64,000 bases of DNA from Metellina segmentata. Its lineage: Eukaryota; Arthropoda; Arachnida; Araneae; Tetragnathidae. The stretch is from the NCBI GenBank assembly GCA_947359465.1, contig OX375876.1, positions 123,251,444-123,315,443 on the forward strand, read 5' to 3'. The notes below the pieces were generated by a model. It ran no database searches. It was not told where the DNA came from and worked only from the letters and a program-made list of their open reading frames with translations. The position numbers and the translations under genes were made by a program. Positions 53,096 to 64,000 of this stretch are shown here, one piece after another; the first letter of the stretch is position 1; the number at the start of each line of letters is the position of its first letter.

Positions 53096-55744
53096 CTACT
53101 TCGAAATTTCATGACGGGTTAAACAGACCAGACTGCCATCAGGCCAATTGTGAAACCTACTGAATGCAGGCATACATATTAATATTATAATATTAATATT
53201 ATAATATTAATATATAGCATTAAAACATAGATTAATATTTTAATCGCTCGATAAAAATCCAAAATAGACTTTAGAAAATTAACTTTTTTTCAAGCCCTAT
53301 TCATCTATAACTAAAAATTGTTTTGGGTCTATTGATGGTTTTTGCTGTTGCAAAATTAAATGTTGAAGTTAGATTAATCGCAGTAAATTGAAGTTTTGTC
53401 AAACCCATAAGCAGAAGAGTCATCAACAGGTCTGAAAATCTAAGTGCTAGGTGAAGGGATTGGAAAGACGAGAAAAATATCTTGTCAATTCGCCTAGACG
53501 CGTTAGTGACAAAAGACATGTTAGAAGAGGCAACAGGGCTCGAGTTTCAAATATTATTTCCTTTTAAAATGTATTAGTTTTTTAATGTTAAGAAACTATT
53601 AAAAATACTCAATTGAAGCTAATCTTCATAATCCTCGGAAGTAAAATGCACATAGATGTCTGAAAGCAGTCAAAAAATTGTTAAATTTAATATCCATTTA
53701 ACGTTACGCTCTTTCGATGGACAGGAAAGAAATAGGATAGAAACAGGTTGGGGTCTTGTACAAAATTATTTTCTGAACCAGTGCCTGGCTACAGTTTCAA
53801 ACACATGTGAGGATTTAAAAAATTGGCAATGGAATGGAATTTAAAAAGTTTGGATTTAACTCAGAAAATTCTAAGATTAAAGGAAGGTTTGTGGTGTGAA
53901 GAATAAGTGCTTGGCTGCATTTTTAAGCACGAAATAAATTAAGGAAGCGTTTAAAAAGTCTGATGAAATAAGAAAAAAGGTTTGGATTCGATTCCGAAGT
54001 TTCTAAGATTAAAAGAAGGAAAGAGAGATGTAGGAAGAACATATGTGAAAAAAGTTCACAGAAACTGGTAGAAAAAAGTAGGTGCCAAAATTTTTTTATG
54101 TACACACACCCGGATTATTATATTATTGAAATCGTTTTTGTACTTTCGGTAATAAATATGGTGCTATATTGTTGACACTCAATATGATTTGCATTATTTT
54201 CATGTGAATTAAATATCAGTAGATATGTTTTATTTTTTTTGCAAACGATAAGAGCATAACTGAATTAAGTTATTTAGATTTTCTGAATAAAAGTGTTTAA
54301 GAAATTTTACAAACGTTAAATGTACAGCTATTTTTTGTTTTATACTTAAAAATTTTACATTTATAAAAACAGTTACTTGGAATCTTGAGGGAAGAGAGAA
54401 TACTATTAGATGTATTTTACACAATTAGGATGAAAAGAAGGAACTTTCTTTTTACAGAGACGTTACTTTTCGAACGCTGTCGGCAACTTTATAAACTTTA
54501 TACTTTCCAAACGATTTGAATACACTGAATCGTAGCAAACAACGAAACATTTTCTACTGTATATAAATGCAAGTATCCCATTCTAGCTAATGTATGAATT
54601 TTTTATCACAGAAACAATGAACAGCATAGCAAATTTCTCTTGCAAAGTAAATTCACAAAGAAATACCAAACAAAAGTTGAAATAGAAGTATATAACAGCA
54701 TTGCACAGAATCGAGTCTTGGCAAATGGAGATATATTCTTCACATTTGAAAACTATCTTGTCTTTGGTACTCTCCTTAATGGTCCATAAGCCTTTCCAAT
54801 GTGTTTATATCATGGCATCACGATCGTTCAGTCATATGCTGGCCTTACTAATGCTTAATTTCTTATATTATTTTCAAGCCCTTAAAAGCCTTAAAATTTA
54901 AAAAAAAATTATTTTATCGTTCTTCATATTTTATTTCACCTGCATTCAAAAATAAAATTAATGATACCTAGTCAAGGTCAAATGTCATTGATTTTGGTTT
55001 TCGTGGGGTGCAAGAAAAAGGGGCTTTGAAGGGTGTATTGGACGGGAATTCCTAAAATTCCCCGCACCTACGATGTAAAGATCAAAGAATGCCCTTATTG
55101 TTCTCTTTTGGTGGACTTAAGCCTTGTAAAAGGACCTGATCAACTTCTTGTGAAATAAAATAATTAAGGGAATATATCGCAACCCGGCAAGAAAAGTGAC
55201 ACAACTCAAAATCGAAGAATTTGAGAAACATCAACTGAAAGGATAGTATAAAACGTATATTGAAATAGTATAAGCTTCTTTTAAATTTTAGGTAAGTATT
55301 TATGGTGTTTACTTCTATTATATTCTATAGAATAATAATATAACACGCTGGGGCACAGCATACATATTTTTCAATGACATAACATCAAAATATTTATTTT
55401 TTGACTTATGTCACTTTTTTTGTCGGGGTGCAATATGTAAGTTAACTAAAAATTGTTTTATTTGTGAACCCACAGCGTGCTAAATGTAGCCTTATAAAGT
55501 AAAAAAAAAACTTGGAACAGGCTTGACTTTTCCTTTTTCTTGAAGACTGAATACCCTGTCTTAACAGCAATGAGATGTATTTCGTTGGATCATCAATTAC
55601 TCTTGAACGGGCACTTACAGTTAAAACTGATAGTTAAGTCAGCTTGAAAACATAAAAATGGACACTCAAAGGATTTGAGATGTCTTGTTTGGTCAACTCC
55701 CTTTACAGCAAGCCGAGGAAATTTAGCTCCTGAGAATTGTATGT
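53096..55744. other. Spacer between the inverted arms, no recognised gene
   Basis: About 2.6 kb of AT-rich DNA. Frames up to 67 codons occur but show no domain. An ATATTAATATTATAATATTA palindromic track lies near 53174-53215. I see nothing else. Confidence 0.45.
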
Positions 55745-55893
55745 TCCTCACATTAGCTTCTTTTTAGCACAGGTCCCCTTTGGGAATTTGGTTACTCTCT
55801 TGGTGTGTTAGAGTTAGATATTTTTAGTCTTTTGTTGGCAATGGTGATCACCTGGTCCTCGTACAAATGCGACGCTTGAAATTCGTGACGTCT

Positions 55894-56141
55894 TCAAGGA
55901 CTTGCATCCACGTTATTCACCAAGTACTCTTGTGACAGAGAAGCAGTGACTGGGTATTTTGTTTTCTCTGTAGTCTCTCCCATTGCAGGTAAATGCGGTC
56001 TTTTAGGGTCGAATGAAGATTCTCGCTCCAAGGACCCCCAGGTTTGAGGCGGTGACGCACCTGGCTGCAGTAAAGTCGATTTTGGAGATGTGGCATCGAG
56101 TTTGCTGTGACCAACACCATAGGTTAGGTACATGGAGAGAC
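55894..56141 (-). CDS. SLC7A4: Second cationic amino acid transporter gene, last exon (inverted paralogue)
   Basis: Minus-strand exon with acceptor TTTTTCAG (rc of 56142 onward), stop at 55894-55896, and exactly the 248-nt length of exon 3 of the first gene. It starts LSMYLTYGVGHSKLD and ends with the same SQEYLVNNVDASP tail. Eleven substitutions relative to the other copy, mostly in the cytoplasmic tail, with no stop or indel, so selection probably still acts. The large first exon would lie beyond 64000 on this strand; only exons 2 and 3 are in the window. Confidence 0.87.
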
Positions 56142-56229
56142 CTGAAAAAGAATAACCGTTTGTTAATCGTCACTTATCTCCAAATGGGGACATCGTCCTT
56201 CCACGTATTTGTCCACGTATTCCTGTGAA

Positions 56230-56830
56230 CGCACGCAGCGGAGGCCTTAGGGAGTAGCGAGCAGTGCAACCGCACAGGGCGCTGCATTTGGGGGCCGCTG
56301 CCTTTGGGTGGCGCCGAAATCAAATATTGCACGGAGAAAACTATAGCTGTTTGTACAGTTTTTGGTTTATTGGTGTAACTTTTCTGAACATCATTAGCAA
56401 ACATTACTAAACTACTTAGGTGAATGAGATTTATTTCTGTTTTTAACACCAGATATCGCATGTCCAAATATTAATAGCAGGAAAAGCGTACAATAGACTT
56501 AATATAAGCGAAATGTGAAATCATTCTGTACTTAAGTACAACTAAACTCACTAAAGTTTTAGTTGATGATAGGATAACAATACTAACTCATGAGTCGTGC
56601 TTTCGCTCGAACGAACAAGTCTCGAGAAAATATAACTATACCTGTCACTGAGTAAAGGTGAACGTATTTTTAGTAATTTTAAACTTATAAAAACTCATTT
56701 ACGTTTCACTATGAGTCAGGAAAGGCTTTCGGATCTTGCAATTATATCCACTGAAAATGTGACACTGATAAATTATTCCGACCTAATACAGAAATTCACC
56801 AGTGTTAAACCGAGAAGGTGCCCATATAGT
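56230..56830 (+). repeat. Unclassified dispersed repeat, copy 4
   Basis: Shares the GCAGGAAAAGCGTACAATAG block, the AACTAAACTCACTAAAGTTT block and the CCCATATAGTATGTTGATAC end with copies at 2790 and 41520. It lies within the duplicated arm. Confidence 0.65.
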
Positions 56831-57894
56831 ATGTTGATACTATATACTATTTTATTATTTAATTATTTATTAAATAATTAATTATAATTATTCAAAGAAA
56901 ATCATATTTATAGTATCGATATGTTGCAAAATTTTCCGCAGATCCGTAAAAAATTTCACTCTATAGAAACTTGAATTAGGGGAATAAAAACATAATTTAA
57001 TGTATAAGAAAAGCTGACCTTGGGAAAACGCGCGAAGAAACATCGCAAATGAGTGCGCGTCCATGCCTGTTCGTGTGATTCATTGGACAGAGCGAAAATA
57101 GGACCGGTTGTAACTTCTTAATCGCTGCGATTGTTTAGTCGCAAATGTGTGCACTTGTATTTGAAACAATTAGTTTTATTTTTGCGACTGAAAAATCACG
57201 CGACGAGAAATCGCAAGTGGAGGCCTAACCTTAATCTTTTCGCCATTTTACATTTTAATGGCTTTAAATAGGTCGTCTTTTTTCTCAAATTATCATTAGT
57301 CTATTTCTCAAAATTTTCAAGCGTTCAAATTTTATATTTAAAAAAAGTGCCTGGATGTAAATTAAAATCTTGTACAACTGACTCAATTCTTGATTCCTCA
57401 GTTTTCGAATTGTGCTTGTATGTTTGGAATTATGCTGAACCCTCCTGTGTCCAGGAATTATGCCTCCATGTCTGTCCAGCTCTTACGAAGAACTGTACTT
57501 TCTCCTGATATTGGGAAGCCAGAGATCTCTTGCACTGTTCGACTTTTTGATCTCTGTTCATCGTGCTCCTGTTCTGGTGTCTTTGTTATTTTGTGTAGTT
57601 GATCTCTATATGCGTTACGATATTGTCCATGTTCCGTCTGCTGCATTGGAAATAAATAAGATTGAGTGAATTTTTTAAGAGTTAAAATTTCATATTAAAA
57701 AAAATCCATGTATGTAAATTAAAATCTTGTGCATCTGACTCCGTACTTGATTTCTTATTTTTGGACTTAAGTTTTACGCTGTCGTTTATAGTTTAATTTT
57801 ATGATATTCTATCTTGTGCAGCAACAGGAGGGTTTCTAGTCAGAAACTAGGTCCAACCAAAGACCGTCATGTTCGAGGAGGTACTGCACGCTGT

Positions 57895-58095
57895 CTTCGA
57901 TGCTAAACCTCAAATGTCCTCAGTTTGGTGCGGTGTGGAGGTTAGGAGAATGGGGTTGCCAGCTGAGGTGTTCACCTAGACATCTAACCGTGGTTCAAAA
58001 TTACGAGGTGCTGTCCTCGGATCGGGAATTTGGGATAGTTCCCGGACCGTCTCCAATAGCCCTTTGTGTTGCTCTCGTTTGACGCAAATTCAACT
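57895..58095 (+). mobile_element. SINE family A, headless copy in arm B
   Basis: Contains the GGGGTTGCCAGCTGAGGTGT block, the TAACCGTGGTTCAAAATTAC block and CCCGGACCGTCTCCAATAGC, all parts of the family A body. The tRNA head is not recognisable. Confidence 0.7.
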
Positions 58096-58109
58096 ACCTA
58101 CCTTTCATT

Positions 58110-58230
58110 TTCCAAGGCGAATGAAAGGTATCAAGGTAGAATGAAAGGTATCAAGGTAGAATGAAAGGTATCAAGGTAGAATGAAAGATAGGTAGTTGAC
58201 GTAAATTTATACTACCTACCTTTCATTTTG
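58110..58230. repeat. 20-bp minisatellite within an inverted repeat
   Basis: GAATGAAAGGTATCAAGGTA is repeated three times and followed by a GAATGAAAGATAGGTAGTTG variant. CAACTACCTACCTTTCATTT on the left (58089) and ACTACCTACCTTTCATTTTG on the right (58211) are complementary to the repeat, so the array sits inside a potential hairpin. Confidence 0.75.
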
Positions 58231-58992
58231 CAAGACGCAAAATTTTGTTTGTAATCTTAAATTATTTATCACCGTGTGTGTCCATTCACTTGACGAAAAA
58301 CATTGCTTAGCACAACATACTTGGTCAAATCTTGTCATTGTGCCATAGAAAAAACAACCACTTATGAGTTCTTGTAACTTTGAAGCAAAGATAACGATGT
58401 AGAAAGAAGTTTGGTGATCGAAATGCTGCATTCAAGATTGAGATAAACGTGAACATTTGCAAAGCTCACTATTGTTTGGGTGGGTTTGCCAAAGAGTCCG
58501 CAAGGACCATATTGGATCAAAATGCGCCAAATCCAAGGTAGGATCAAGACATCAGGTAATGGACATACACGCACAAGGAAAGCTTTACTGAACTAGAAGA
58601 GAGAAATACAACCAGAATAAATGGGTGGTATGTAGCACCTGCTACGTTGGCGATTGATCGCCAAATGTGGTATCCGGTGTTTTAATCCAGTTTTACCCAG
58701 TTCAAATGTTTTTAACCACTTTTAAGGCAACCCAATTCAGGGAATTTTCTGGAACATAACAAAAACGTGCTATGATTGGTTAAGATTTGGATTTCTTGCG
58801 TTGTCATTGGTTAACGGTACGACGCTTCAACGGACGCTACCCAAATTCCTCATTTTCATAGTGTGGATTTTGCTTTACCGCCACCTTGATCTGGCGAGAA
58901 AAATTACATGGGGACAAACACGTAGCAGATACTATATCTCTACCGAATAAATTACAGGAATCACAGTAGGCAAGCTGAATGAGGCTCGCAAT

Positions 58993-59496
58993 GAGGAACT
59001 TGAACGTTTTTTGTTTATATTTTTATAATATAGAAAATAAAAAACATGATGGAAAGTATCTTTCTATTTTACTTTTATAGCCCGAAAAGGTAAAAATAAA
59101 AAAATTTAAAGTTCGCACTATTTACTTCATCTTAAAAACGCTAGTTTTCCTATCTCGCTTCTTGTGACGTCACTATGCATTATGACGGTTTGTTTACTTT
59201 TATAGCAACGTTGAAATAGCAAGAAACAAAATTTTAATTGATTGCTTAAAAATTAAAAGAGCAAGCAATATGAAATTTCAATGCGCTAGACAAACGTAAA
59301 CATTACATCGTGGTGCACAATGACGTCACGTAGCGTTTTGAGGTCATGTGCTTTTGCCGTACTTTTGAGTAATTTAAAACTTGAAATTTTAATTAATTAA
59401 GTCCATTTGTGTGTTTTAATTGTCGTTTTTGAACATTTTGACACACAGAAATTGACACACAGAAATGAGCATTTTCCTCACTGGTGCAAGTTCCTC
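58993..59496. mobile_element. 504-bp insertion with 10-bp inverted ends, absent from the paralogous arm
   Basis: Ends GAGGAACTTG and CAAGTTCCTC are perfect inverted repeats. The other arm joins the flanks directly as GCAATTGTGG near 23310. The duplication is at most 2 bp (AT). It contains two TGACGTCA octamers (about 59165 and 59321) and no coding capacity. Superfamily unknown. Confidence 0.7.
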
Positions 59497-59740
59497 ATTG
59501 TGGTGGACAAACGAAACAGATTTTCAATTGCGTTCTTTACACCCTTTGTGTCACAGTGCATATTAGACATTGAATCAAATATAAAGACTTTTCGGTGTGT
59601 TTTATGTGGATAACACTGTGAAAAAGCCTTGTTTGTGTAATCAAATGCAGTATTTATGTCTTAAAAGTTTTAAATTACGGTATGGGGGGGGGATAACCGA
59701 GTGCAACATCAAATTATAAAAGAAATTGGCGAATCCTTAC

Positions 59741-59849
59741 CCACGGCCACCCACACCAGCAACCTCAGCCAAGTCGCTGCTTTTAAGTTCACGATGAGAA
59801 CTGCATTAACCACAATACTCAAAGCTGGTATCAGAGGAACCAGCGGGAC
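59741..59849 (-). CDS. SLC7A4: Second cationic amino acid transporter gene, exon 2 (inverted paralogue)
   Basis: 109-nt exon with acceptor TTTTCAG (rc of 59850-59856) and donor GTAAG (rc of 59736-59740). By my reading the sequence is identical, base for base, to 22622-22730, so the protein segment VPLVPLIPALSIVVNAVLI...WVAVG is unchanged. Phase and splice sites match exon 3'. The intron between them is 3.6 kb against 20.5 kb in the other copy. Confidence 0.9.
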
Positions 59850-60480
59850 CTGAAAATGTACGAATTTCTAAGTTCATGATGTTCACACCTTAAAAATAAA
59901 TTCATAAAAATGCATTTCTTTACATACGCTTGACTTCTAAATTCTCATTGTTCTTTAAGGTAAGATACTATTTTTACACAGTGAATGGTAGGGGAGACCG
60001 GGACTAGTTGGCATAATGGGTAATTTAGCATTCATCTTGTATTTTCTACCACAGTGATTTCAGAGCGTTGATATTGCCACTGCTTAACTACACGTATGTG
60101 TATGTTGCATCATCCACTCTAGTTTCAGTGGGATCGAAACTTCCAGAGAGAAAAAATACGGATTTGTGTTTGCTGTGTTGTGTTTTGTGTAAGTAGGAAT
60201 TAGTTTATTATTTATGGATTTGTGTTTCCTTGCCAAGTGTGTTTGTTTAATTTAAGATTTTAGTGTTTTATGAAGCCCTAGAATATGTTGAGGAGTTTTC
60301 AATAGTTGTGTATTCATGTACTGGAATTGCTTGTAAAACGTATGTGGAAGAGTGAGACGGTCATCTTGTCTCAAAAGTCGTGGTGGGGCAAGTTGTCGTG
60401 GGGCATGTTGGCATAGGAAAAATAGTGGACATCGACGATGATGAATTCTATGCTTCCATAAAGGTGAAAACACAAAATTT

Positions 60481-60929
60481 GGACATGGCCAGTGTAAATT
60501 GTACAACCTGGTACAATCGTAACAAAATATTATGAAAGTTGAAGCCACGAATCCGTGAACGATTGCTCTACTTTTTTGGTGGACGTGAAGCATTAAGATT
60601 TCCATCTTCTTTTTGTATTGTTTTCTCAGTTTTTCTTATTTTATGTTAAAATATAAGTTTTAAAGTGGATTTAACTTAATTAACTCGCATTATTGCTTAG
60701 ATCCTATCACACAGTGACATACTATGCTAACTTACCCCAGGCGTTATGCCAACTTGCCCTAATCAAGGGTATGTTAGCATAGTTTGAATGCTTTCACTTT
60801 TGAATATTTAACGAGTAAACTATACTAAGTTTAGTGATGTTTTCTTCATAATTTCAGCCAAGGAGTTCCACCATCAGTAGCATTGGTTATATTAGCTAAC
60901 AGTATTGCTGAAAAAAAATCAAAAAACGA
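60481..60929. other. No recognised gene; short GTTGGCATA repeats nearby
   Basis: Words such as GGCATGTTGGCATAGG (60400) and, inverted, TTATGCCAACTTGCCC (60745) flank this stretch and may be the ends of a small unclassified DNA transposon around 60000-60780. I cannot define its boundaries. Confidence 0.35.
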
Positions 60930-61079
60930 AAACTAGGAGTAGCCTGTAACCCCTAGGGGGCGCGTCCTCAGTTGGCGGATAGAGGAAAGCCTCCTCATTG
61001 GATTTTCCTTTGGGTGGTAGAAGGGAAATAAAATACCTTCCGCGGACCAACAGGTAGAAGTCCAACCTCTTCGGAGGCA

Positions 61080-62489
61080 ATGGCACCCTTTTCCATGGAT
61101 AGTGCAATATTATGTGATAAATATAATGTTACCGCGTTCGGGGCAGCCGAAGCGCCACGAGCTGATGTCCGGGCTCATGGCGAGAAGTATGCTACGAGGA
61201 CCCTGAATATTATGCAGTTGAATATAAACGGTACCCAGAGAAAAACTAATGAACTTCCAGAAATCCTCAGATAAAAGAGAGTACATATTGCATGTCTGCA
61301 GGAAACCAAACTAAACCCAAATCTGAAGCTAAATATCAGGGGCTACACTACTTTGCGCAAAGACAGAGTAGACCGGTCAGGTGACGGTCTAGCATTTCTC
61401 ATCAAGTCAACTGACATTAAGTTTAAGGAAATCACACTGCCACCAATGGATAACAGTGAGAGCAGCATCGATGTACAAGCGATCAGCATAATCTTTCCCC
61501 AGTATGAAGTCACAATCGTTAATGTCTACCATCCAGATAATTCATGCATTAACTTAGATCTTCTTAACGCGCTACTGGCCAACTCGGATACTAGAATTCT
61601 TTTGGGAGATTTCAATGCGAAGAGCCCCTCTTGGGGGCCTCCGACCTTGGACTCGAAGGGCTCACAGATTGAAGATCTACTCTGTGATATCGATTTCACA
61701 GTACTCAAAGACAAGGGAAGTACCTACCTTTCCAAAACAAACGGCACAGCATCAGCCCTTGACATCACGGCCATTAACCATCAATCGGCAAGCCAAACAA
61801 CATGGAAGATTCTTAAAAAAGCTATTAGTGATCATTTTCCAATTCTAACTATGGTAAATCAAAAAGTCGATGGTACCGCCAAAAACAAAAGGTCTTGGAA
61901 CTTTCGGAAAGCAAATTGGGGCAAATTCACATCAGAACTTGAAGAGTTCTGCTCTCTAGGTTCTCCACACACCCTTGACGTTAAACTACGGACCTTTGCC
62001 TCACGTATTAACACAGCAGCAAAAAGTTCCATCCCCAGGGTCAAAAGAAGAGATGACTGGGTTCCGTATTGAAAAGATACCAATATAGAGGAACTAAATG
62101 ATGAACGCGACAATCTATGTGCAGAACTTCAGAAGAACAATACCGAATCAAACAGAACAAGATTCACAGAGATTTGTCATGAAGTTGAGGAGGTGATATC
62201 TACTAGCAAGCGTAAAAAATGGGCAGAATTCTGCGAAACCTTAGATCCCCAAAAGATATCGCAACATTGGAAAATCATCAAAACTCTAAACAATCAATCA
62301 ACACATCAAAATGTGGAAACTCACTCAAACATAATTTCATCCTCTGGAAGAGGAGCAGCCACTAACGAAGAAACTGCATCACTACTCGCAGAACACTATG
62401 AAAAGGGGAGCAGACTGAACTTCAGCGCAAACGACAAAAAAACTGCTTCGAGCCTTCAGGAAAATCATAAAAGACTCGAAAAGCTATAA
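61080..62489 (+). pseudogene. LINE APE-type endonuclease region with in-frame stops
   Basis: One frame with stops at 61272-61274 (TAA), 62070-62072 (TGA where a Trp is expected) and 62487-62489. Motifs: TLNIMQLNINGTQRK, then ACLQETKLNP (catalytic Glu), VTIVNVYHP, LLGDFNAKSPSWG (Asp and Asn of the active site), TASALDITAI and SDHFPIL (catalytic Asp-His). These are the standard APE-like endonuclease motifs that nick target DNA for retroposition. All three breaks are single-codon stops without frame loss. Confidence 0.85.
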
Positions 62490-62529
62490 TCATATGGACA
62501 TCTTCACTATATCAATCTCAATGGAAGAC

Positions 62530-64000
62530 CTATGATGCTGCCATTGGAAAAATGGATTCCACCAAAGCTCCTGGACCTGACCTGATCTTTGGCCACATGG
62601 TTCAAAACTTCGGTGCCATTGCAAAGAAAGAGCTATTGGAAATCTTCAACCTCTCCTGGAGTACAGGCAAACTGCCCAAAATTTGGAAAATTTCCACCGT
62701 CATTCCAATTCTAAAGCCAAACAAAGATGTATCAGAGTGCAGCAACTACAGGCCAATTTATCTTACCAGCATTCTCATGGAACGAGTAATCTACCGCAGG
62801 CTTATGAACTGGCTCATTGAAAACAATAAACTCCACTTTTATCAAACAGCATACCGAGCCCATCATAGTACTGAAGACCAGCTCTTCTACCTGTGTCAGT
62901 CTATAATAGACAATTTTCAAGAGAAGCCTCACAGAAAAACATTAGCAGTTTTACTGGACCTGTCTGCAGCATTTGACAGAATTTGGCGCCAAAAACTGGT
63001 GCATATAGTTCAAAGCACCGGAATCAATGGCAATGCGTTATTGTGGATAAATGATTTTCTCAGGGGAAGAAAATTCTCGGTTAGGTTCAACGGAGAGCGC
63101 TCAGAACCTCACAGATTGTGGGCAGGAGTTCCACAGGGCTCAGTCTCAAGTCCCTTTCTCTTCCTTATTTATATGAACACCATTCACCCCCATATTTATT
63201 CTAACACAAAAATAGCATGCTATGCTGACGACATCGCCGTCTGGCATTCGCATAAAGACATTTCAGTGTCGGAAAAGGCTCTAAACACAACATTGAAAGG
63301 TATTGCTGAATGGGCCGAGAATCTTAAACTAACCATCAACGCAGATAAAACAAACTACTGCATTTTCTCTACCGATAGACGACACCGAGGCAAGTTCAAA
63401 GTTAATATCAAAATCATGAACTCTCAAATTAAAAAGATTGACCTACCTACCTATCTTGGAGTAACCTTGGATCCTGAACTTCGCTTTACAAAGCACACTG
63501 AACAAACTGCAAATAGAGCTCTTAGAAAACCAAATATACTTAGAAAACTATGTGGCACTACATGGGGCTCGAGAACTCAAACTCTAAAAAGCACCTTCTG
63601 TACCGTTATTAGACCAGTGCTTGAATATGCCGCCCCAATTTGGACTCCGGCCTCTTCTACTGTTAAACAAAAACTCGACTCCGTCCAACATATAGCTTCT
63701 AAAATTATTATAGGTACAGTCTCATCAACCAACAACAAAAAGGTCGAACAGGAATGTGGCCTGCCTCCCCTTGAAAGTAGGCGCAACCTCGCCACCATCA
63801 AGTTCACTATCAAACTTCGCTGTAACGGCACAGACCATATATCTACTAGAGTTTTCAATAAACGGAAAGAAACTACCAGGCTTAAAAGATCCTCGACTCT
63901 CCAGCTTGATAGAGACATCAGAAAACAAGTCGAATTGGAACATTCTTCTTTGGATTTCCTTCAAGAGCCCCGCATTCCTAGAAAACCACCCGAGAATACC
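62530..64000 (+). CDS. LINE reverse transcriptase, open to the window edge
   Basis: After a frameshift near 62530 a long frame stays open to base 64000. Motifs in order: GKMDSTKAPGPDLI, IPILKPNKDVSECSNYRPIY, LDLSAAFDRIW (first catalytic Asp), WAGVPQGSVSSPFLFLIYM, CYADDIAVW (63218-63244, the YADD catalytic box) and LPTYLGVTLDPELRF, then the thumb. All reverse transcriptase blocks of a Jockey-clade LINE are intact. It is an internal part of ORF2 and has no start codon of its own. Confidence 0.85.

Larger units (their letters stand above)
55745..57830 (-). repeat. Arm B2 of the inverted gene duplication
   Basis: Mirror of 41240-43625: 3' untranslated sequence, exon 3', the acceptor and intron sequence. 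It lacks the hAT element. A part of the arm (57300-57380) is itself duplicated at 57680-57830, separated by about 300 bp absent from the other arm. Confidence 0.82.
58660..60480 (-). repeat. Arm B1 of the inverted gene duplication
   Basis: Mirror of 22060-23660, covering intron 2 start, exon 2' and the end of intron 1'. It lacks the SINE at 22805 and the Tc1 at 20810, and has its own 504-bp insertion. Confidence 0.85.
60930..64000 (+). mobile_element. Jockey-type non-LTR retrotransposon, 3' end beyond the window
   Basis: It comprises a 5' non-coding part (about 60930-61079, GC-richer), endonuclease from 61080 and reverse transcriptase to the edge. No gag-like ORF1 is recognised. The element is oriented head towards the transporter copy. 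It is broken by three in-frame stops and a frameshift, so this copy is not autonomous. Confidence 0.85.

Noticed and set aside
57390..57669. Open frames on both strands in arm B
   Set aside because: No recognisable domain; lies in a stretch bounded by a local duplication absent from the other arm, and the frames shadow each other.

Overview
This is eukaryotic nuclear DNA, AT-rich, with spliced genes and a dense layer of nested transposons. The mix (tRNA-headed SINEs, Tc1/mariner, pogo/Tigger and hAT elements, Ty3/gypsy, a Jockey-like LINE, a Maverick/Polinton-like element, and an SLC7A4-type transporter with one giant exon) fits an arthropod. A chelicerate, most likely a spider, is my best guess, but that is inference.

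Layout. 0-2.6 kb: an ALKBH2-like DNA-repair dioxygenase frame on the minus strand, broken by one in-frame stop, with seven exact TGACGTCA (CRE) palindromes in the 700 bp upstream. 2.7-18 kb: repeats (unclassified dispersed families, two SINE families, hAT MITEs, Tc1 and IS630-like transposase remains, and a gypsy element that has lost its reverse transcriptase). 18.2-43.5 kb: a cationic amino acid transporter gene on the plus strand (exons 18189-19783, 22622-22730, 43213-43460; 649 codons). Its 20.5-kb second intron holds almost everything of interest. 43.6-55.7 kb: spacer with two nested Tigger elements, a Harbinger-type MITE and SINE/LINE fragments. 55.7-60.5 kb: an inverted, tail-to-tail second copy of the transporter's last two exons, minus strand. 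60.9-64 kb: a LINE running off the right edge.

The centrepiece is a 10,820-bp virus-like element at 24142-34961. It has exact ends (AGTAGTATTACACT...), a perfect 6-bp target duplication (ATCGAC), and terminal inverted repeats built from 28-bp tandem repeats. Its compact minus-strand gene train reads: small membrane protein, packaging ATPase, pX-like basic protein, unknown 220-aa protein, retroviral-type integrase with a chromodomain-like tail, 470-aa structural candidate, small basic virion-like protein, 425-aa capsid candidate, adenain-type cysteine protease, and two related proteins of unknown function that both start MERYGY. It has the Maverick/Polinton morphogenesis and integration set but no DNA polymerase B. 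It also carries a second and a third partial ATPase module beyond an internal remnant of its own subterminal repeat, so it looks like a fusion of two related elements. It sits inside a dead Tc1-like transposon inside the transporter intron.

The inverted transporter copy supplies natural empty sites that date several insertions (a SINE and a hAT element on one arm, a 504-bp element on the other). A ~2.2-kb satellite with a four-monomer higher-order period lies in the same intron.
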